From an uncultured Campylobacter sp. (lineage in GTDB: Bacteria > Campylobacterota > Campylobacteria > Campylobacterales > Campylobacteraceae): a stretch of DNA of 24,821 nucleotides. The notes beneath the pieces are model-generated. The model saw only the letters and a list, made by a program, of their open reading frames with translations. It was not told the origin of the DNA and did no database searches. Each line of letters starts with the position of its first letter. Positions within the stretch are counted from its first letter, which is position 1. Below, one piece after another: positions 6,512-15,266 of this stretch. A program made the translations under genes and the position numbers. The DNA lies in the NCBI RefSeq assembly GCF_938040115.1, contig NZ_CALHXD010000015.1, positions 1 through 24,821 on the forward strand. The letters run 5' to 3'.

Positions 6512-7653
6512 ATAAAATTTTACTTTTTTTACTGAGCGCGGCGGTTGCGCTTTGCGCGCAGGATAAAATTTACGCGAGCTTTGACGTCGCGCCCGCAAAA
6601 GACGCGCAGCTCGCGCTAAAAGCCGTCGGTATCGTAAAGGCCGTAAACGTAGAAATAGGCTCTGCGGTAAAGCGCGGCGACGTGCTACTCGAGCTTGAAA
6701 ACGAGAGCGAAAAGCTAGCCGTAAAGCTCGCTCAAAACGACCTAGAGAGCGCGCAGACGGCAAAAGCCCACGCAAAAAGTGTGCTGGATAAATTTAAGCT
6801 CGTTCAAAGCGTGAGCTCGAAGCAGGCTTTTGAAAATGCGGAATTTGATTTTAAAAACGCCGCGCTAGCTGAAAACAGGGCGCATCTGGCGCTAAATTTG
6901 GCGCAAAAGCGGCTAGAAGACACGCGACTACTAGCACCTTTTGACGGGACGATCTCAGGCAAGAGCATCGAGGTCGGCGAGGGTGTTGGCGGCGTAGCGC
7001 AAAAGCTGATGTTGATTTTTTCGTATCCGGACGTGAAGCTCAAACTTAGCTTTGATGAAAAATTTAAAGACCGCGTGAAAATCGGCAGCGAATTTGTCTA
7101 TAAACTAGACGGCCAAAGCGAGGAGAGGCGCGGTAAAATCAGCCTCATCTACCCGACTATCGATACGAAAAACGGCAAAATTTACGCCGAAGTACGGGCG
7201 CGAAATTTGACGCCGGGGCTTTTTGGCGAGGGATATATCGTCTCAGATTCGCAGGTTGAAACGGATGCCGAGCCTAAAAAAGAGGACGCAAATAAAACGT
7301 CTGGGCTTAAATTTGACGGCTTTAAAAACGGCGGGCTTGCGAGCGCGAAATTTGACGATAAAAAAACAAGCCTTGGCGCGGCTAGGTTTTTAAATTTGCG
7401 GGCGCAAACGAAAAGTGACGCAAATTTGAACTCAAATTCGGCGTACGGCATTAAATTTGACTCCGCTTCGAAAAATGCAAATTTGATGAGCGGGTCAAAT
7501 TTATCGTATAAACAAGGCGGCGTAAATTTAAATCCCGAATTTGATGCGGCGCAAATTTTACTAGCCGCTAAACGCCAAACGCTTTTTGCGCAGCAGGGCG
7601 GACGGGTAAATTTGACGCAAAAGGCAGTTTTGGCGAAGGCGCAAAATGTATAA
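6508..7653 (+). CDS. cmeE: RND efflux periplasmic adaptor (membrane fusion protein), CmeE-like, with a long C-terminal extension
   Basis: The adaptor links the RND pump to the outer-membrane channel. After a signal peptide (MNKILLFLLSAAVALCAQ) come a biotinyl-lipoyl half (VKAVNVEIGSAVKRGDVLLE), a short helical hairpin (about 75-135), the second lipoyl half (LLAPFDGTISGKSIEVGEGV) and a beta-barrel region (about 160-250). The recognisable adaptor ends near residue 250, close to the length I recall for C. jejuni CmeE (246). About 130 further residues, rich in Asn, Ser, Lys and Phe, follow with no recognised domain; their DNA contains ten AAATTT words between 7308 and 7615. The gene overlaps cmeD by 4 nt and the pump gene by 8 nt, so the extension is read through in frame into the next start. 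Confidence 0.82.
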   Translation: MNKILLFLLSAAVALCAQDKIYASFDVAPAKDAQLALKAVGIVKAVNVEIGSAVKRGDVLLELENESEKLAVKLAQNDLESAQTAKAHAKSVLDKFKLVQSVSSKQAFENAEFDFKNAALAENRAHLALNLAQKRLEDTRLLAPFDGTISGKSIEVGEGVGGVAQKLMLIFSYPDVKLKLSFDEKFKDRVKIGSEFVYKLDGQSEERRGKISLIYPTIDTKNGKIYAEVRARNLTPGLFGEGYIVSDSQVETDAEPKKEDANKTSGLKFDGFKNGGLASAKFDDKKTSLGAARFLNLRAQTKSDANLNSNSAYGIKFDSASKNANLMSGSNLSYKQGGVNLNPEFDAAQILLAAKRQTLFAQQGGRVNLTQKAVLAKAQNV

Positions 7654-10600
7654 ACTAGCCATAAATCGCCCGATTACGACGCTGATGTTTTTCGTCGCGC
7701 TCGTATTTTTCGGGGCGATGTCGCTTTTTAGGATGCCGGTAAATCTCTTCCCTGAGGTCGTCATCCCGCTGGTTAAGATCACGACCTACGCGCCGGGTGA
7801 TATGAGCCTCATCGAGAGCAGGGTCACTAAAAAGATCGAAGACGAGGTCTCGACGATAGACGGTATCAAAAAGATCAGGTCATATACATTTAATAACCTC
7901 AGCATCGTTTTGGTCGAGTTTAATCTCAAGAAAAACATCGACGTCGCCACGAACGACGTGCGCGACAAGGTCGCAAAGGCAAAGCTCGATGCCCAGCCAG
8001 AGATAGAGAAAATCAACAGCGACAGCGGCAAGGTGGCGAGCTTTTTCGTTAGCCGTAAGGATGAAAATTTAACCGCGCTCATGCAAACGGTAAAAGACGA
8101 AGCAAAGCCGTTTTTGCAGCGCGTAAAAGGCGTGGGCAAGGTCGATGACAAGGGCTTTTTGGAGCCTGAGATTAAAATTTACCTAGATCCGTTTAAGCTC
8201 GATAAATACGCCCTGACCGCAGCCTCGGTCATAAATATAATCAAATCGCAAAATTTAAAAGCTCCGCTTGGCAAGCTCGAAAACAGCGAGTTTGAGATAT
8301 TTTTAAAGAGCGAATTCGACGCTAAAAGCGTGCGCGAGCTAGAGGAGATCCGTCTGCAAAAGGACGTATTTTTAAAAGACGTCGCGCGCATTGAGCTATC
8401 TCATCACGACACCGACGCCGTAGCGATGTATAACGGCAAGCGCGGAGTGCTGCTTGACGCTATAAAAGTAAGCGGCGCAAACACGATCGAGACGATAGAC
8501 GCGCTTAAGGCTAAAACTGGCGAACTAGCGGCAAAACTGGGTGCAAACTACGAAGTAGAGCGGGTTTACGAAAAGAGCGAAAGCATCCTAAAGCACATAA
8601 ATCAGGTCAAATTTGACATGATGCTGGGCGTCGCGCTCACGGTCGTCATCGTCTTTTTCTTTTTGCGAAGCTTTAGCGCGACTATCATCGCTGCGCTTGC
8701 GATCCCGGCTAGTATCGTGGGGACGTTTTTTATCATCGACGTTTTGGGCTTTGATCTAAACCGCCTCACGCTGCTGGCTCTCACGCTTGGTATCGGTATA
8801 TTTATCGACGATGCGATCGTGGTCGTAGAAAATATCTCCAAAAAGATGCAAGAGGGCGAGAGCAATCCGCTAAAAGCGAGCTTTGAGGGCGTGCGCGAGA
8901 TAGCCTTTAGCGTGCTTAGCATTAGCGCGGTGCTGCTTTGCGTGTTTGTGCCGATTGCCTTTATGGAGGGCATCGTCGGGCAATATTTTAACTCCTTCGG
9001 TATGAGCGTGAGCGGCGGTATCGTGGTGTCGTTTTTGGTTTGCATTATGCTGATACCTAGCCTGGCGGCTAGGTTTTTAGGCAAGGGCGAGAGTAAATTT
9101 TACCGCGTGACGGAGCCCGTATTTGAGGCTCTGGAGAGCAGTTATGAGCGACTTTTGAAGCTTATTTTGAGGTTTAAAACCGTGTTTGTTATCCTTACTT
9201 TGGGCGTGCTGGCTCTTTGCATGAGCCTAGCCGGCAAGGTCGGTATGGACTTTTTGCCCGTCGAGGACGAGGGGCAGTTTGAGATATTTTTAAAAGCAAG
9301 CCCGGGCATCTCGGTCGAGGCTATGAGCGCTAGAGCCGGCGAGGTCGTGCGCGCCGTAGATAGCGATCCGCGCGTCGAGTACTCCTATATGATCGCTGGT
9401 TACACGGACTCAAAGGACGCGTATAAGGCTAAAATTTACGTCCGCTTAAAGGGCTTTGAGTCGCGAAAAGAGCGCCAAACGCAGATAATGGACGAGTATA
9501 GAAAAAAGCTTAAATTTGAAGGCCTCAGCGTCAAAGTCCTGCAGATACCATACGTCGATACGGGCAGCGACAGCGAGCCCGTGCAGCTAACGATCACGGG
9601 AGATAGCCTAGAGAAGCTAGACGAAATCCTGCCAAAAGCCATCGCCATGGTGCGCGCTATCGAGGGCACGACGGATGTGGGCAGCGATAACGAAGACAAG
9701 ATAAACGAGCTACAAATCAGCGTAAATAAAGACAAAGCCAAACGCCTAAACGTCGATCCTAGCGCGGTGGCGCAGGTGATATATGCCTCCTTTGGTCAAA
9801 ACAGGCTTGGTAGCTTTGATAACGGCGACGCGCAGTACGATATGATACTGAGGTTTGACGACGAGTACCGCAAGGATGTGCAGGCGCTGCAAAAACTAAA
9901 GATCAAAAATGCTCACGGCGAGAGTATAAGCCTAAGCGCGGTGGCGGAGTTTAAAACGAGCAAGACCTTTTCTGTGATAAACCGCTTTAACAAACAGCGT
10001 CAGATCAGGATCGTCGCAAACGTAGATAACGTCCCGCTGGGTGCTGTGCAAAAGGGTATCGACGAAAATATCGGTCAAATTTTGCCCGCGGGCTACGACT
10101 ACGTGATGACGGGCTTTATCGAGATGATGAACGACACGAACGCGGCCTTTGTCTTTACGATCAGCCTTAGCGTCGTACTCATCTATATGATCCTGGCCGC
10201 ACTCTACGAGAGTTTTATTTTGCCGCTCATCATCATGATCTCAATGCCGCTGGCGTTTGGCGGCGTGGCGGTCGGGCTGTATCTTAGCGGCAACTCCTTT
10301 AGCCTATTCGTCATGGTCGGCGCGATCTTGCTTTTTGGTATGGTGGGTAAAAACGCGATTTTGGTCGTGGATTTCGCCAACCGCTACGCAAACGAGGGCG
10401 TGGAGCTAAACGAAGCCATCGTGCGAGCTGGCGTCAAAAGACTGCGAGCGATACTGATGACTACTTTTGCGATGATATTTGCGATGCTACCGCTTGCTCT
10501 TAGCAGGGGCGCTGGATACGAGGGCAACTCTCCTATGGCGATATCGGTGATCTCGGGGCTCATTAGCTCGACGCTGCTAACGCTACTCGTCGTGCCCGCG

Positions 10601-10666
10601 CTCTTTGGTGCAGTGTATAAGATAGATAAATTTGTGAGTAAAATTTATAAAAGAGAGGAAATTTAG
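7646..10666 (+). CDS. cmeF: RND-family multidrug efflux pump, CmeF-like
   Basis: A 1006-residue proton-driven inner-membrane exporter of the HAE-1/AcrB class. It starts with the typical short N-terminus and TM1 (NRPITTLMFFVALVFFGAMS). Two large periplasmic loops (about 35-320 and 535-830) separate TM groups near 323-480 and 835-1000. The proton relay is intact: Asp388-Asp389 in GIGIFIDDAIVVVEN (TM4) and Lys902 in GMVGKNAILVVDFANR (TM10). The length fits C. jejuni CmeF (about 1005). Substrates cannot be read from the sequence; CmeF homologues export antimicrobials and detergents. The start ATG 7646 lies inside the end of the adaptor gene. No downstream gene belongs to this operon. Confidence 0.92.
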   Translation: MYKLAINRPITTLMFFVALVFFGAMSLFRMPVNLFPEVVIPLVKITTYAPGDMSLIESRVTKKIEDEVSTIDGIKKIRSYTFNNLSIVLVEFNLKKNIDVATNDVRDKVAKAKLDAQPEIEKINSDSGKVASFFVSRKDENLTALMQTVKDEAKPFLQRVKGVGKVDDKGFLEPEIKIYLDPFKLDKYALTAASVINIIKSQNLKAPLGKLENSEFEIFLKSEFDAKSVRELEEIRLQKDVFLKDVARIELSHHDTDAVAMYNGKRGVLLDAIKVSGANTIETIDALKAKTGELAAKLGANYEVERVYEKSESILKHINQVKFDMMLGVALTVVIVFFFLRSFSATIIAALAIPASIVGTFFIIDVLGFDLNRLTLLALTLGIGIFIDDAIVVVENISKKMQEGESNPLKASFEGVREIAFSVLSISAVLLCVFVPIAFMEGIVGQYFNSFGMSVSGGIVVSFLVCIMLIPSLAARFLGKGESKFYRVTEPVFEALESSYERLLKLILRFKTVFVILTLGVLALCMSLAGKVGMDFLPVEDEGQFEIFLKASPGISVEAMSARAGEVVRAVDSDPRVEYSYMIAGYTDSKDAYKAKIYVRLKGFESRKERQTQIMDEYRKKLKFEGLSVKVLQIPYVDTGSDSEPVQLTITGDSLEKLDEILPKAIAMVRAIEGTTDVGSDNEDKINELQISVNKDKAKRLNVDPSAVAQVIYASFGQNRLGSFDNGDAQYDMILRFDDEYRKDVQALQKLKIKNAHGESISLSAVAEFKTSKTFSVINRFNKQRQIRIVANVDNVPLGAVQKGIDENIGQILPAGYDYVMTGFIEMMNDTNAAFVFTISLSVVLIYMILAALYESFILPLIIMISMPLAFGGVAVGLYLSGNSFSLFVMVGAILLFGMVGKNAILVVDFANRYANEGVELNEAIVRAGVKRLRAILMTTFAMIFAMLPLALSRGAGYEGNSPMAISVISGLISSTLLTLLVVPALFGAVYKIDKFVSKIYKREEI

Positions 10667-10893
10667 GGCTTAAATTTGAGTTTGCTTTCGGCGAGACTTG
10701 TATCAAATTTGCGCTCGGTGGTTGCTCGACCGTTGGGCGCTGATTTTGATTAAACTAAAAAGCCGATTTTGCTTTGAGACCACATTAAATTGATTTCCGT
10801 AATTTAACGTAACAAATTTGTCGTTTTGCATTCGTCTGCCTCTACTAAACCCTGTTTTTAAATATTCAACGCAAAATATAGATTCCTTATTTA

Positions 10894-10925
10894 TTTGATA
10901 ATGATTTTAGAAATTATTAATTATT
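10894..10925 (+). promoter_or_regulatory. Fur-box-like operator upstream of the siderophore-receptor operon
   Basis: TTTGATAATGATTTT matches the left part of Fur boxes (GATAATGATAATCATTATC). TAATGATTT (10899-10907) and AAATTATTA (10911-10919) form a 9-bp inverted repeat with one mismatch around a TAG centre. It lies just upstream of the -10 box at 10933 and of an iron-uptake operon, so iron-dependent repression is a fair inference. Confidence 0.65.
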
Positions 10926-10932
10926 AAAATGC

Positions 10933-10938
10933 TAAAAT
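10933..10938 (+). promoter_or_regulatory. -10 box (TAAAAT) of the PepSY–TonB-receptor operon
   Basis: GCTAAAATCC lies 44 nt upstream of the GTG start and 13 nt after the Fur-like inverted repeat, so a bound repressor would cover the -35 region. Confidence 0.45.
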
Positions 10939-10981
10939 CCGCGCCGATTTAAAGTAAATTTTAAAAGGACAAATTTTAAAC

Positions 10982-12067
10982 GTGAGTATACTTGACAAAA
11001 AGACGATGTATAAAATTCATACTTATATTTCACTCATATTTTGCATTCCGCTAGTTATCGTTTGCTTTACTGGTTCGGTTTTAGTTTATAAAGATGAGAT
11101 AAATAATATTTTAATGCCAGGCGTCATCTATGTAGCAGACGGCAACGATAAAAAGAGGCTAAAATTTGACGAACTGAGAGAAAAAATAGAAAAAGAGTAT
11201 CCGCATCACGAGATCGTAGGTTGGAATATCGACGTAGATCCGCAAAAAACGGACAAAATTTGGCTTTTGCCTCACGGCGCGGGCGAAAAAGAGTGGGCGT
11301 GCGTGTATCTGGACGCTTTTAGCGGAGAGATAAAAAGCGGTCTCGTGCCGCACGATAGCGGATTTATCGGCGTCATGACCGAGCTTCACGAAAATTTGCT
11401 TCTTGAAAAAAGCGGTCAAATTTTACTTGGTCTGACGGCGATTTTTGCCTTTATTATTTCGATTAGCGGCTTTATCGTTTACCGAAATTTTTGGGCGAAT
11501 TTGCTGCGTCTTCGGTTTTCGCGCATGGCTACTTTTATGAGTGATTCGCACAAATTTATCGGCGTTTTTTCAACGCCCGTTATCTTTGCGGTCGCGCTTA
11601 GCGGTGCTTGGTGGGAGCTTAGGTTTATGTTTATGCCGCCTTTCGATAATTCTAAATTCGTAATCGGTCCGCAAATTTACGACAAAAATATCTCAATCGA
11701 CGCCCTGGTACAAAAAGCAGCCTCGGATATGCCAGGATTTAGGACGCATTACGTTAGTTTTCCGTTTTATGAGGGTGCAAATATCACGCTTTACGGGCAA
11801 AAACCGCAGCAAAGCTTCCTACATAGTCAGTACTCAAGCACCGTTACTTACGATAAAAACAGCGCAAATTTAATCGATGTAAAAGATATAGAGCTAGCAA
11901 GCAAAACGGATAAATTTTTATCGACGTTTAGGCGCGCTCACTACGGCGACTATAATGCAGCGACCAAATTTATCTGGTTTTTGTGTGGGCTAGCTCCGCT
12001 TGCGCTTAGCGTTTCGGGGATTTATTTATGGATAAAAAGATCAAATTTTAAAAGGAGAAAAAGATGA
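10982..12067 (+). CDS. PepSY-domain iron-uptake-associated membrane protein
   Basis: A 361-residue inner-membrane PepSY_TM protein. TM1 with SLIFCIPLVIVCFTGSVLVYKDE is at about 16-38. A periplasmic PepSY part follows, then the conserved ELHENLLLEKSGQILLGLTA segment, TMs near 150-168 and 195-212, and a last TM near 335-352. It probably helps release or reduce iron from the siderophore brought in by the receptor encoded next, as for FoxB/FpvG-type proteins (family knowledge). The start is GTG 10982, with AAAAGGA at 10963-10969, a rather long 12-nt spacing. ATG 11006 (codon 9) is the alternative but has no ribosome site. Its stop overlaps the receptor start by 4 nt (ATGA). Confidence 0.88.
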   Translation: MSILDKKTMYKIHTYISLIFCIPLVIVCFTGSVLVYKDEINNILMPGVIYVADGNDKKRLKFDELREKIEKEYPHHEIVGWNIDVDPQKTDKIWLLPHGAGEKEWACVYLDAFSGEIKSGLVPHDSGFIGVMTELHENLLLEKSGQILLGLTAIFAFIISISGFIVYRNFWANLLRLRFSRMATFMSDSHKFIGVFSTPVIFAVALSGAWWELRFMFMPPFDNSKFVIGPQIYDKNISIDALVQKAASDMPGFRTHYVSFPFYEGANITLYGQKPQQSFLHSQYSSTVTYDKNSANLIDVKDIELASKTDKFLSTFRRAHYGDYNAATKFIWFLCGLAPLALSVSGIYLWIKRSNFKRRKR

Positions 12068-14202
12068 GAAATAAAATTTTGTTTTCGGTTGCGGCTATAA
12101 ATTTGCTCGCGTCCGTTCAAATTTTAGCCGCTCAAAACGGCGGGAACGTAGCAGGCAAAGAGACGCTTGATGCCGTCGAGGTAACTAGCGAACAAAGGCG
12201 CGACGACGTAAAATACAACGCAAAAGAGCTCGTAAAAAGTACTACTAGGCTAGACCTCACCTCGCGCCAAACGCCTCAGTCGCTAACCGTCATCACCGAG
12301 GCCAGGCTAAAGGATCAAAATATCAACGACTATCAGGTGCTTTTGCGAAATATCCCGGGCGTCACGCTTAGCAAGTGGGATGAGCGCGTATATCCTACGG
12401 CTAGAGGCTTTAAGATAGATTATTATTTGCTTGATTCGATGCCTAGCTTTGGCGGATTTAGTCTAGGCGCAAACGATATGAGCATGCTACCCTATGAGCG
12501 CGTCGAGGTCGTAAAGGGCGCAAACGGCCTACTAGCGGGTGCAGGCAATCCAGCGGCTAGCTTAGATTTCATCCGAAAAAGAGCAAATTCAAAAGAATTG
12601 ACGGGAAATTTCAAACTAAGTGCGGGCTCTTACGATAGATACGGCGTATCGGGCGACGTGCAGACTCCCGTAACTGCCGATGGTAACGTGCGAGCTAGAG
12701 CGTCGTTTATGCACGAGAAGTCTCGCTCGTATATGGACTACTATAACCGTAAAAACACCGCTATCTACGGCGTTGTTGATGCAGATATCATGGATAGCTC
12801 GTGGCTGAGCCTAGGCGCTTTTTATCAGGAGCTAAAGCGTCACGGCATACGCTGGGGAGGAATGCCCGCGTTTTACAAAAACGACGCTAGGCGCGAATTT
12901 AGCAAAAACGAAATTTTTTCGCAGCCTTGGACTAGGTGGGATATCAAGACTTTTGACGTTTATGCCGATTTTAAGCACTATTTTGAAAACGAAGCCAGCC
13001 TAAATCTCTCCTACTCCTTCCGCCGCGCAAATACGGATACTAATTTGCTCTACTACGGCGGCAAGGTAAATTTAGACGACACGGGCGACATCGGCGGACT
13101 TAGCGCCTACGCAAACAAACGCGAAGAAAATATTCACAACGTAGACGCATACGTAAACCTGCCGTACGAAGCGTTTAGCTTGTCTCACGAGGCGGTTTTT
13201 GGCGCGATGTATAACAACTACCAAAACAGCTCCGATAAGGTCAGTAGCTATTGGTTAAATCGTACGACTCCGGCGGGCCTAGCCTACTCAGCACGCACTA
13301 GGATAGATTTTAAAAACCTCCATATCGACGATCCCAGATTTCCTTACGCCGATCAAAACAACGCCGATAAAACGGTGCAAAAGGCCATATATTTGGCTAA
13401 TAAATTCTCAATCACGGACAAGCTTAAGTTTTTGCTAGGAGCCAGAATGAGCTACTATAAGTACCGCATAACAGGCGGCAACGGCAATAGAAACTTTACG
13501 CAAGAAATCACTCCGTATCTAGGCATCACGTACGACATCGGCGAAAACCACACGCTTTATGCTAGCTATACAAGCATCTTTAAACCCCAAACCGTAAAGG
13601 ATATCAACGACAAATACTTAGATCCAATCCAAGGTAAAGACTATGAGCTTGGCATAAAGGGAGATTATTTTGAAGGCGCGCTATCGGCCTCTTTTGGCGT
13701 ATTTAAGGTTGTACAAGATAAGCTAGGCGCAAAAACCGGACAAAAGATCCCAGGCACTACGACCGACGCGTACGAAGCTAAAAAAGGCGTAACGAGCAAG
13801 GGCTTTGAAGTGGACGTAAACGGCGAGATAAATCAAAACTTAAGCCTAGGTCTTGGGCTTACTCACTTTAACGCCAAGGACGCAGACGGTAAGAAATTTG
13901 ACACCGAAAGCTCGCGCACTACGGCAAATCTCTTTGCCAAATACTCTATAGCGGACTTTAGAGCGGGTGCCGGAGTGCAGTATAAAAGTAAAATTTACGT
14001 CGGTAGCGGCGCAAACGAAATCACGCAAAAGGCCTACACGCTGGCAAATTTGATGTTTGGCTACAAGATAAGCAAAAACTTTGACATCCAGCTAAACATC
14101 GATAACGTATTTAACAAAAAATACTTCGAGGGCATCGGAAACAACAAGATGGTCTACGGCGATCCAAGAACGTTTAATCTAGGCTTTACGTATAGTTTCT
14201 AA
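12064..14202 (+). CDS. TonB-dependent siderophore receptor
   Basis: A 712-residue outer-membrane receptor importing an iron chelate with energy from TonB-ExbB-ExbD. The signal peptide (about 1-23, ending ILAAQ) is followed by a TonB-box-like DAVEVTS at about 35-42. The plug domain (about 50-175) shows RQTPQSLTVITEARL, LLRNIPGV and YERVEVVKGANGLLAG, the FhuE/FpvA/FcuA-type siderophore-receptor signatures. A 22-strand barrel follows, with GKDYELGIKG and a C-terminal strand ending NLGFTYSF (terminal Phe). There is no N-terminal signalling extension, so it is not an FpvA-type transducer. AGGAG lies just before the ATG at 12064. The ligand cannot be told; it is likely a hydroxamate or mixed siderophore acquired from other species. 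Confidence 0.93.
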   Translation: MRNKILFSVAAINLLASVQILAAQNGGNVAGKETLDAVEVTSEQRRDDVKYNAKELVKSTTRLDLTSRQTPQSLTVITEARLKDQNINDYQVLLRNIPGVTLSKWDERVYPTARGFKIDYYLLDSMPSFGGFSLGANDMSMLPYERVEVVKGANGLLAGAGNPAASLDFIRKRANSKELTGNFKLSAGSYDRYGVSGDVQTPVTADGNVRARASFMHEKSRSYMDYYNRKNTAIYGVVDADIMDSSWLSLGAFYQELKRHGIRWGGMPAFYKNDARREFSKNEIFSQPWTRWDIKTFDVYADFKHYFENEASLNLSYSFRRANTDTNLLYYGGKVNLDDTGDIGGLSAYANKREENIHNVDAYVNLPYEAFSLSHEAVFGAMYNNYQNSSDKVSSYWLNRTTPAGLAYSARTRIDFKNLHIDDPRFPYADQNNADKTVQKAIYLANKFSITDKLKFLLGARMSYYKYRITGGNGNRNFTQEITPYLGITYDIGENHTLYASYTSIFKPQTVKDINDKYLDPIQGKDYELGIKGDYFEGALSASFGVFKVVQDKLGAKTGQKIPGTTTDAYEAKKGVTSKGFEVDVNGEINQNLSLGLGLTHFNAKDADGKKFDTESSRTTANLFAKYSIADFRAGAGVQYKSKIYVGSGANEITQKAYTLANLMFGYKISKNFDIQLNIDNVFNKKYFEGIGNNKMVYGDPRTFNLGFTYSF

Positions 14203-14216
14203 GTGATTTTTGGATT

Positions 14217-14248
14217 TTGCCGCGCGGCTTGATTTACGAGCGCGGCAA
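14217..14248 (+). terminator. GC-rich stem-loop after the TonB receptor
   Basis: TTGCCGCGC (14217-14225) and GCGCGGCAA (14240-14248) form a perfect 9-bp stem with a 14-nt loop, 14 nt after the stop codon. There is no T-run directly after it, so it may stabilise the 3' end or be a weak terminator. Confidence 0.45.
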
Positions 14249-14471
14249 TCTGAGCTATAAATTTGGCGCTTTTTGTCGGTATTAAATTTTTAAATTTACG
14301 AATGACGATAGGCGCCGAATTTAGATATAAAATTAAGCGTAAATTTGTCTTAATACGCTAAAAATACCCTTTTAACGAGCGATAAATTTGTTACAAACTC
14401 GGCTATGTCTAACCGCAGACGAGTATTTTAAAGTTTATTTTAAGCGTTATTTTGGCGAGCGTAAGGTAAGA

Positions 14472-14502
14472 TTAAGGCAAAATTTTCTTAAGGCTAAATT
14501 TT
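14472..14502 (+). repeat. Imperfect tandem duplication of the translation-start region of the Sel1-like gene
   Basis: TTAAGGCAAAATTTT (14472-14486) and TTAAGGCTAAATTTT (14488-14502) differ at one base and repeat with a 16-bp period. The second copy carries the ribosome site (TTAAGG) and the first two bases of the TTG start. Confidence 0.6.
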
Positions 14503-15118
14503 GAAACGCGCTCTTTCCCAGGCTATTTCTCATGTTTTCATTCTTATGCTAGTTGCGGCATTTGCTAGCGGTTGTGCAGCGCAAAAAAAGGCGACGCCTG
14601 AACCGCCAAAGCCCGTTACGCAGGCTGAAGTAAAAAACATCTGCGACGGCAAAACCCCAAAAGAGTGCAACGATACGGGCGTAAAATTTGAAAACAGTAA
14701 AGACTACGAGCGTGCAAAACTCTGCTATCAAAAAGCCTGCGACGATAACGAGGGTATCGCCTGTTCAAATCTAGGTTCGCTGCACCAAAAGCTAAAAAGC
14801 AAAGAGGAGAGCGAGATCTTGACGATATTTGCAAAGTCCTGCACGCTCGGCAACAAATACGGTTGCTACAATGCGGCTAACTTTTACCGCCTCGGGCGCG
14901 GCACGGAGCATGATTTTGCCGCAGCGCGCAGGCTTTATGAGAAATCGTGCCTAAAACTAAATCATGCTCAAAGCTGTTCAAATCTCGGCGGTATGTATCA
15001 GTTTTCGCTAGGCGTCAAAACCGCCGATTCTAAAACCGCAAAAAAATTTTACAAAATGGGCTGCGAGATGGGCGATGAGATAGGATGCAGGAACCTTTCG
15101 CTTATCGGAGACGAGTAA
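14501..15118 (+). CDS. Cysteine-rich Sel1-repeat lipoprotein, Hcp-like
   Basis: 205 residues with a lipoprotein signal peptide (lipobox ASGC, Cys25 as acyl site) and then Sel1-like helical repeats. Cys pairs with about seven residues between them occur in each repeat: C49/C57, C81/C89, C115/C123, C151/C160 and C189/C197. This pattern is the hallmark of Helicobacter cysteine-rich (Hcp) proteins, where each pair forms a disulphide across a helix pair. The protein should therefore be periplasmic or surface lipid-anchored. Hcp proteins are proposed to bind peptidoglycan-like ligands or act in host contact; the function here is unknown. C76 is unpaired. The start is TTG 14501 with TTAAGG 7 nt upstream; it keeps the whole signal peptide. 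It is flanked by an AT-rich gap and a convergent kinase gene, so it is monocistronic. Confidence 0.82.
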   Translation: MKRALSQAISHVFILMLVAAFASGCAAQKKATPEPPKPVTQAEVKNICDGKTPKECNDTGVKFENSKDYERAKLCYQKACDDNEGIACSNLGSLHQKLKSKEESEILTIFAKSCTLGNKYGCYNAANFYRLGRGTEHDFAAARRLYEKSCLKLNHAQSCSNLGGMYQFSLGVKTADSKTAKKFYKMGCEMGDEIGCRNLSLIGDE

Positions 15119-15230
15119 AATTTATTTACACTTTCTTGATTTTACCGCCAAATTTGACGATTCTACAACTATCCTAATCAAAATTTGACTGAGAGTGTTT
15201 GTGATTTGAGCCAAATTTGCCAGTTTGGAG

Positions 15231-15248
15231 AAAAGCACCGTCGCTTTT
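15231..15248 (-). terminator. Weak bidirectional hairpin between converging genes
   Basis: AAAAGC-ACCGTC-GCTTTT forms a 6-bp stem with short A and T tracts on both sides, 18 nt past the kinase stop codon. It may serve the minus-strand operon. Strength is low. Confidence 0.3.
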
Positions 15249-15266
15249 ATGACGCAAAATCTAAAT

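Larger units (their letters stand above)
10667..10981. other. Intergenic region between the efflux operon and the iron-uptake operon
   Basis: No coding sequence is evident. An imperfect GC-rich hairpin can form at 10711-10740 (GCGC ends, CGGT with ACCG inside), possibly part of a terminator, though it lacks a clear T-run. The rest is AT-rich and ends in the Fur-like box and -10 box of the following operon. Confidence 0.5.

Noticed and set aside
8602..9084. 160-codon minus-strand open frame opposite the RND pump
   Set aside because: Antisense to the conserved TM4 proton-relay region; composition is that of a reversed membrane gene.
5192..10666. CmeABC as the identity of the RND operon
   Set aside because: Gene order is channel, adaptor, pump, and the pump is about 1006 residues, which fits cmeDEF; cmeABC has adaptor, pump, channel.
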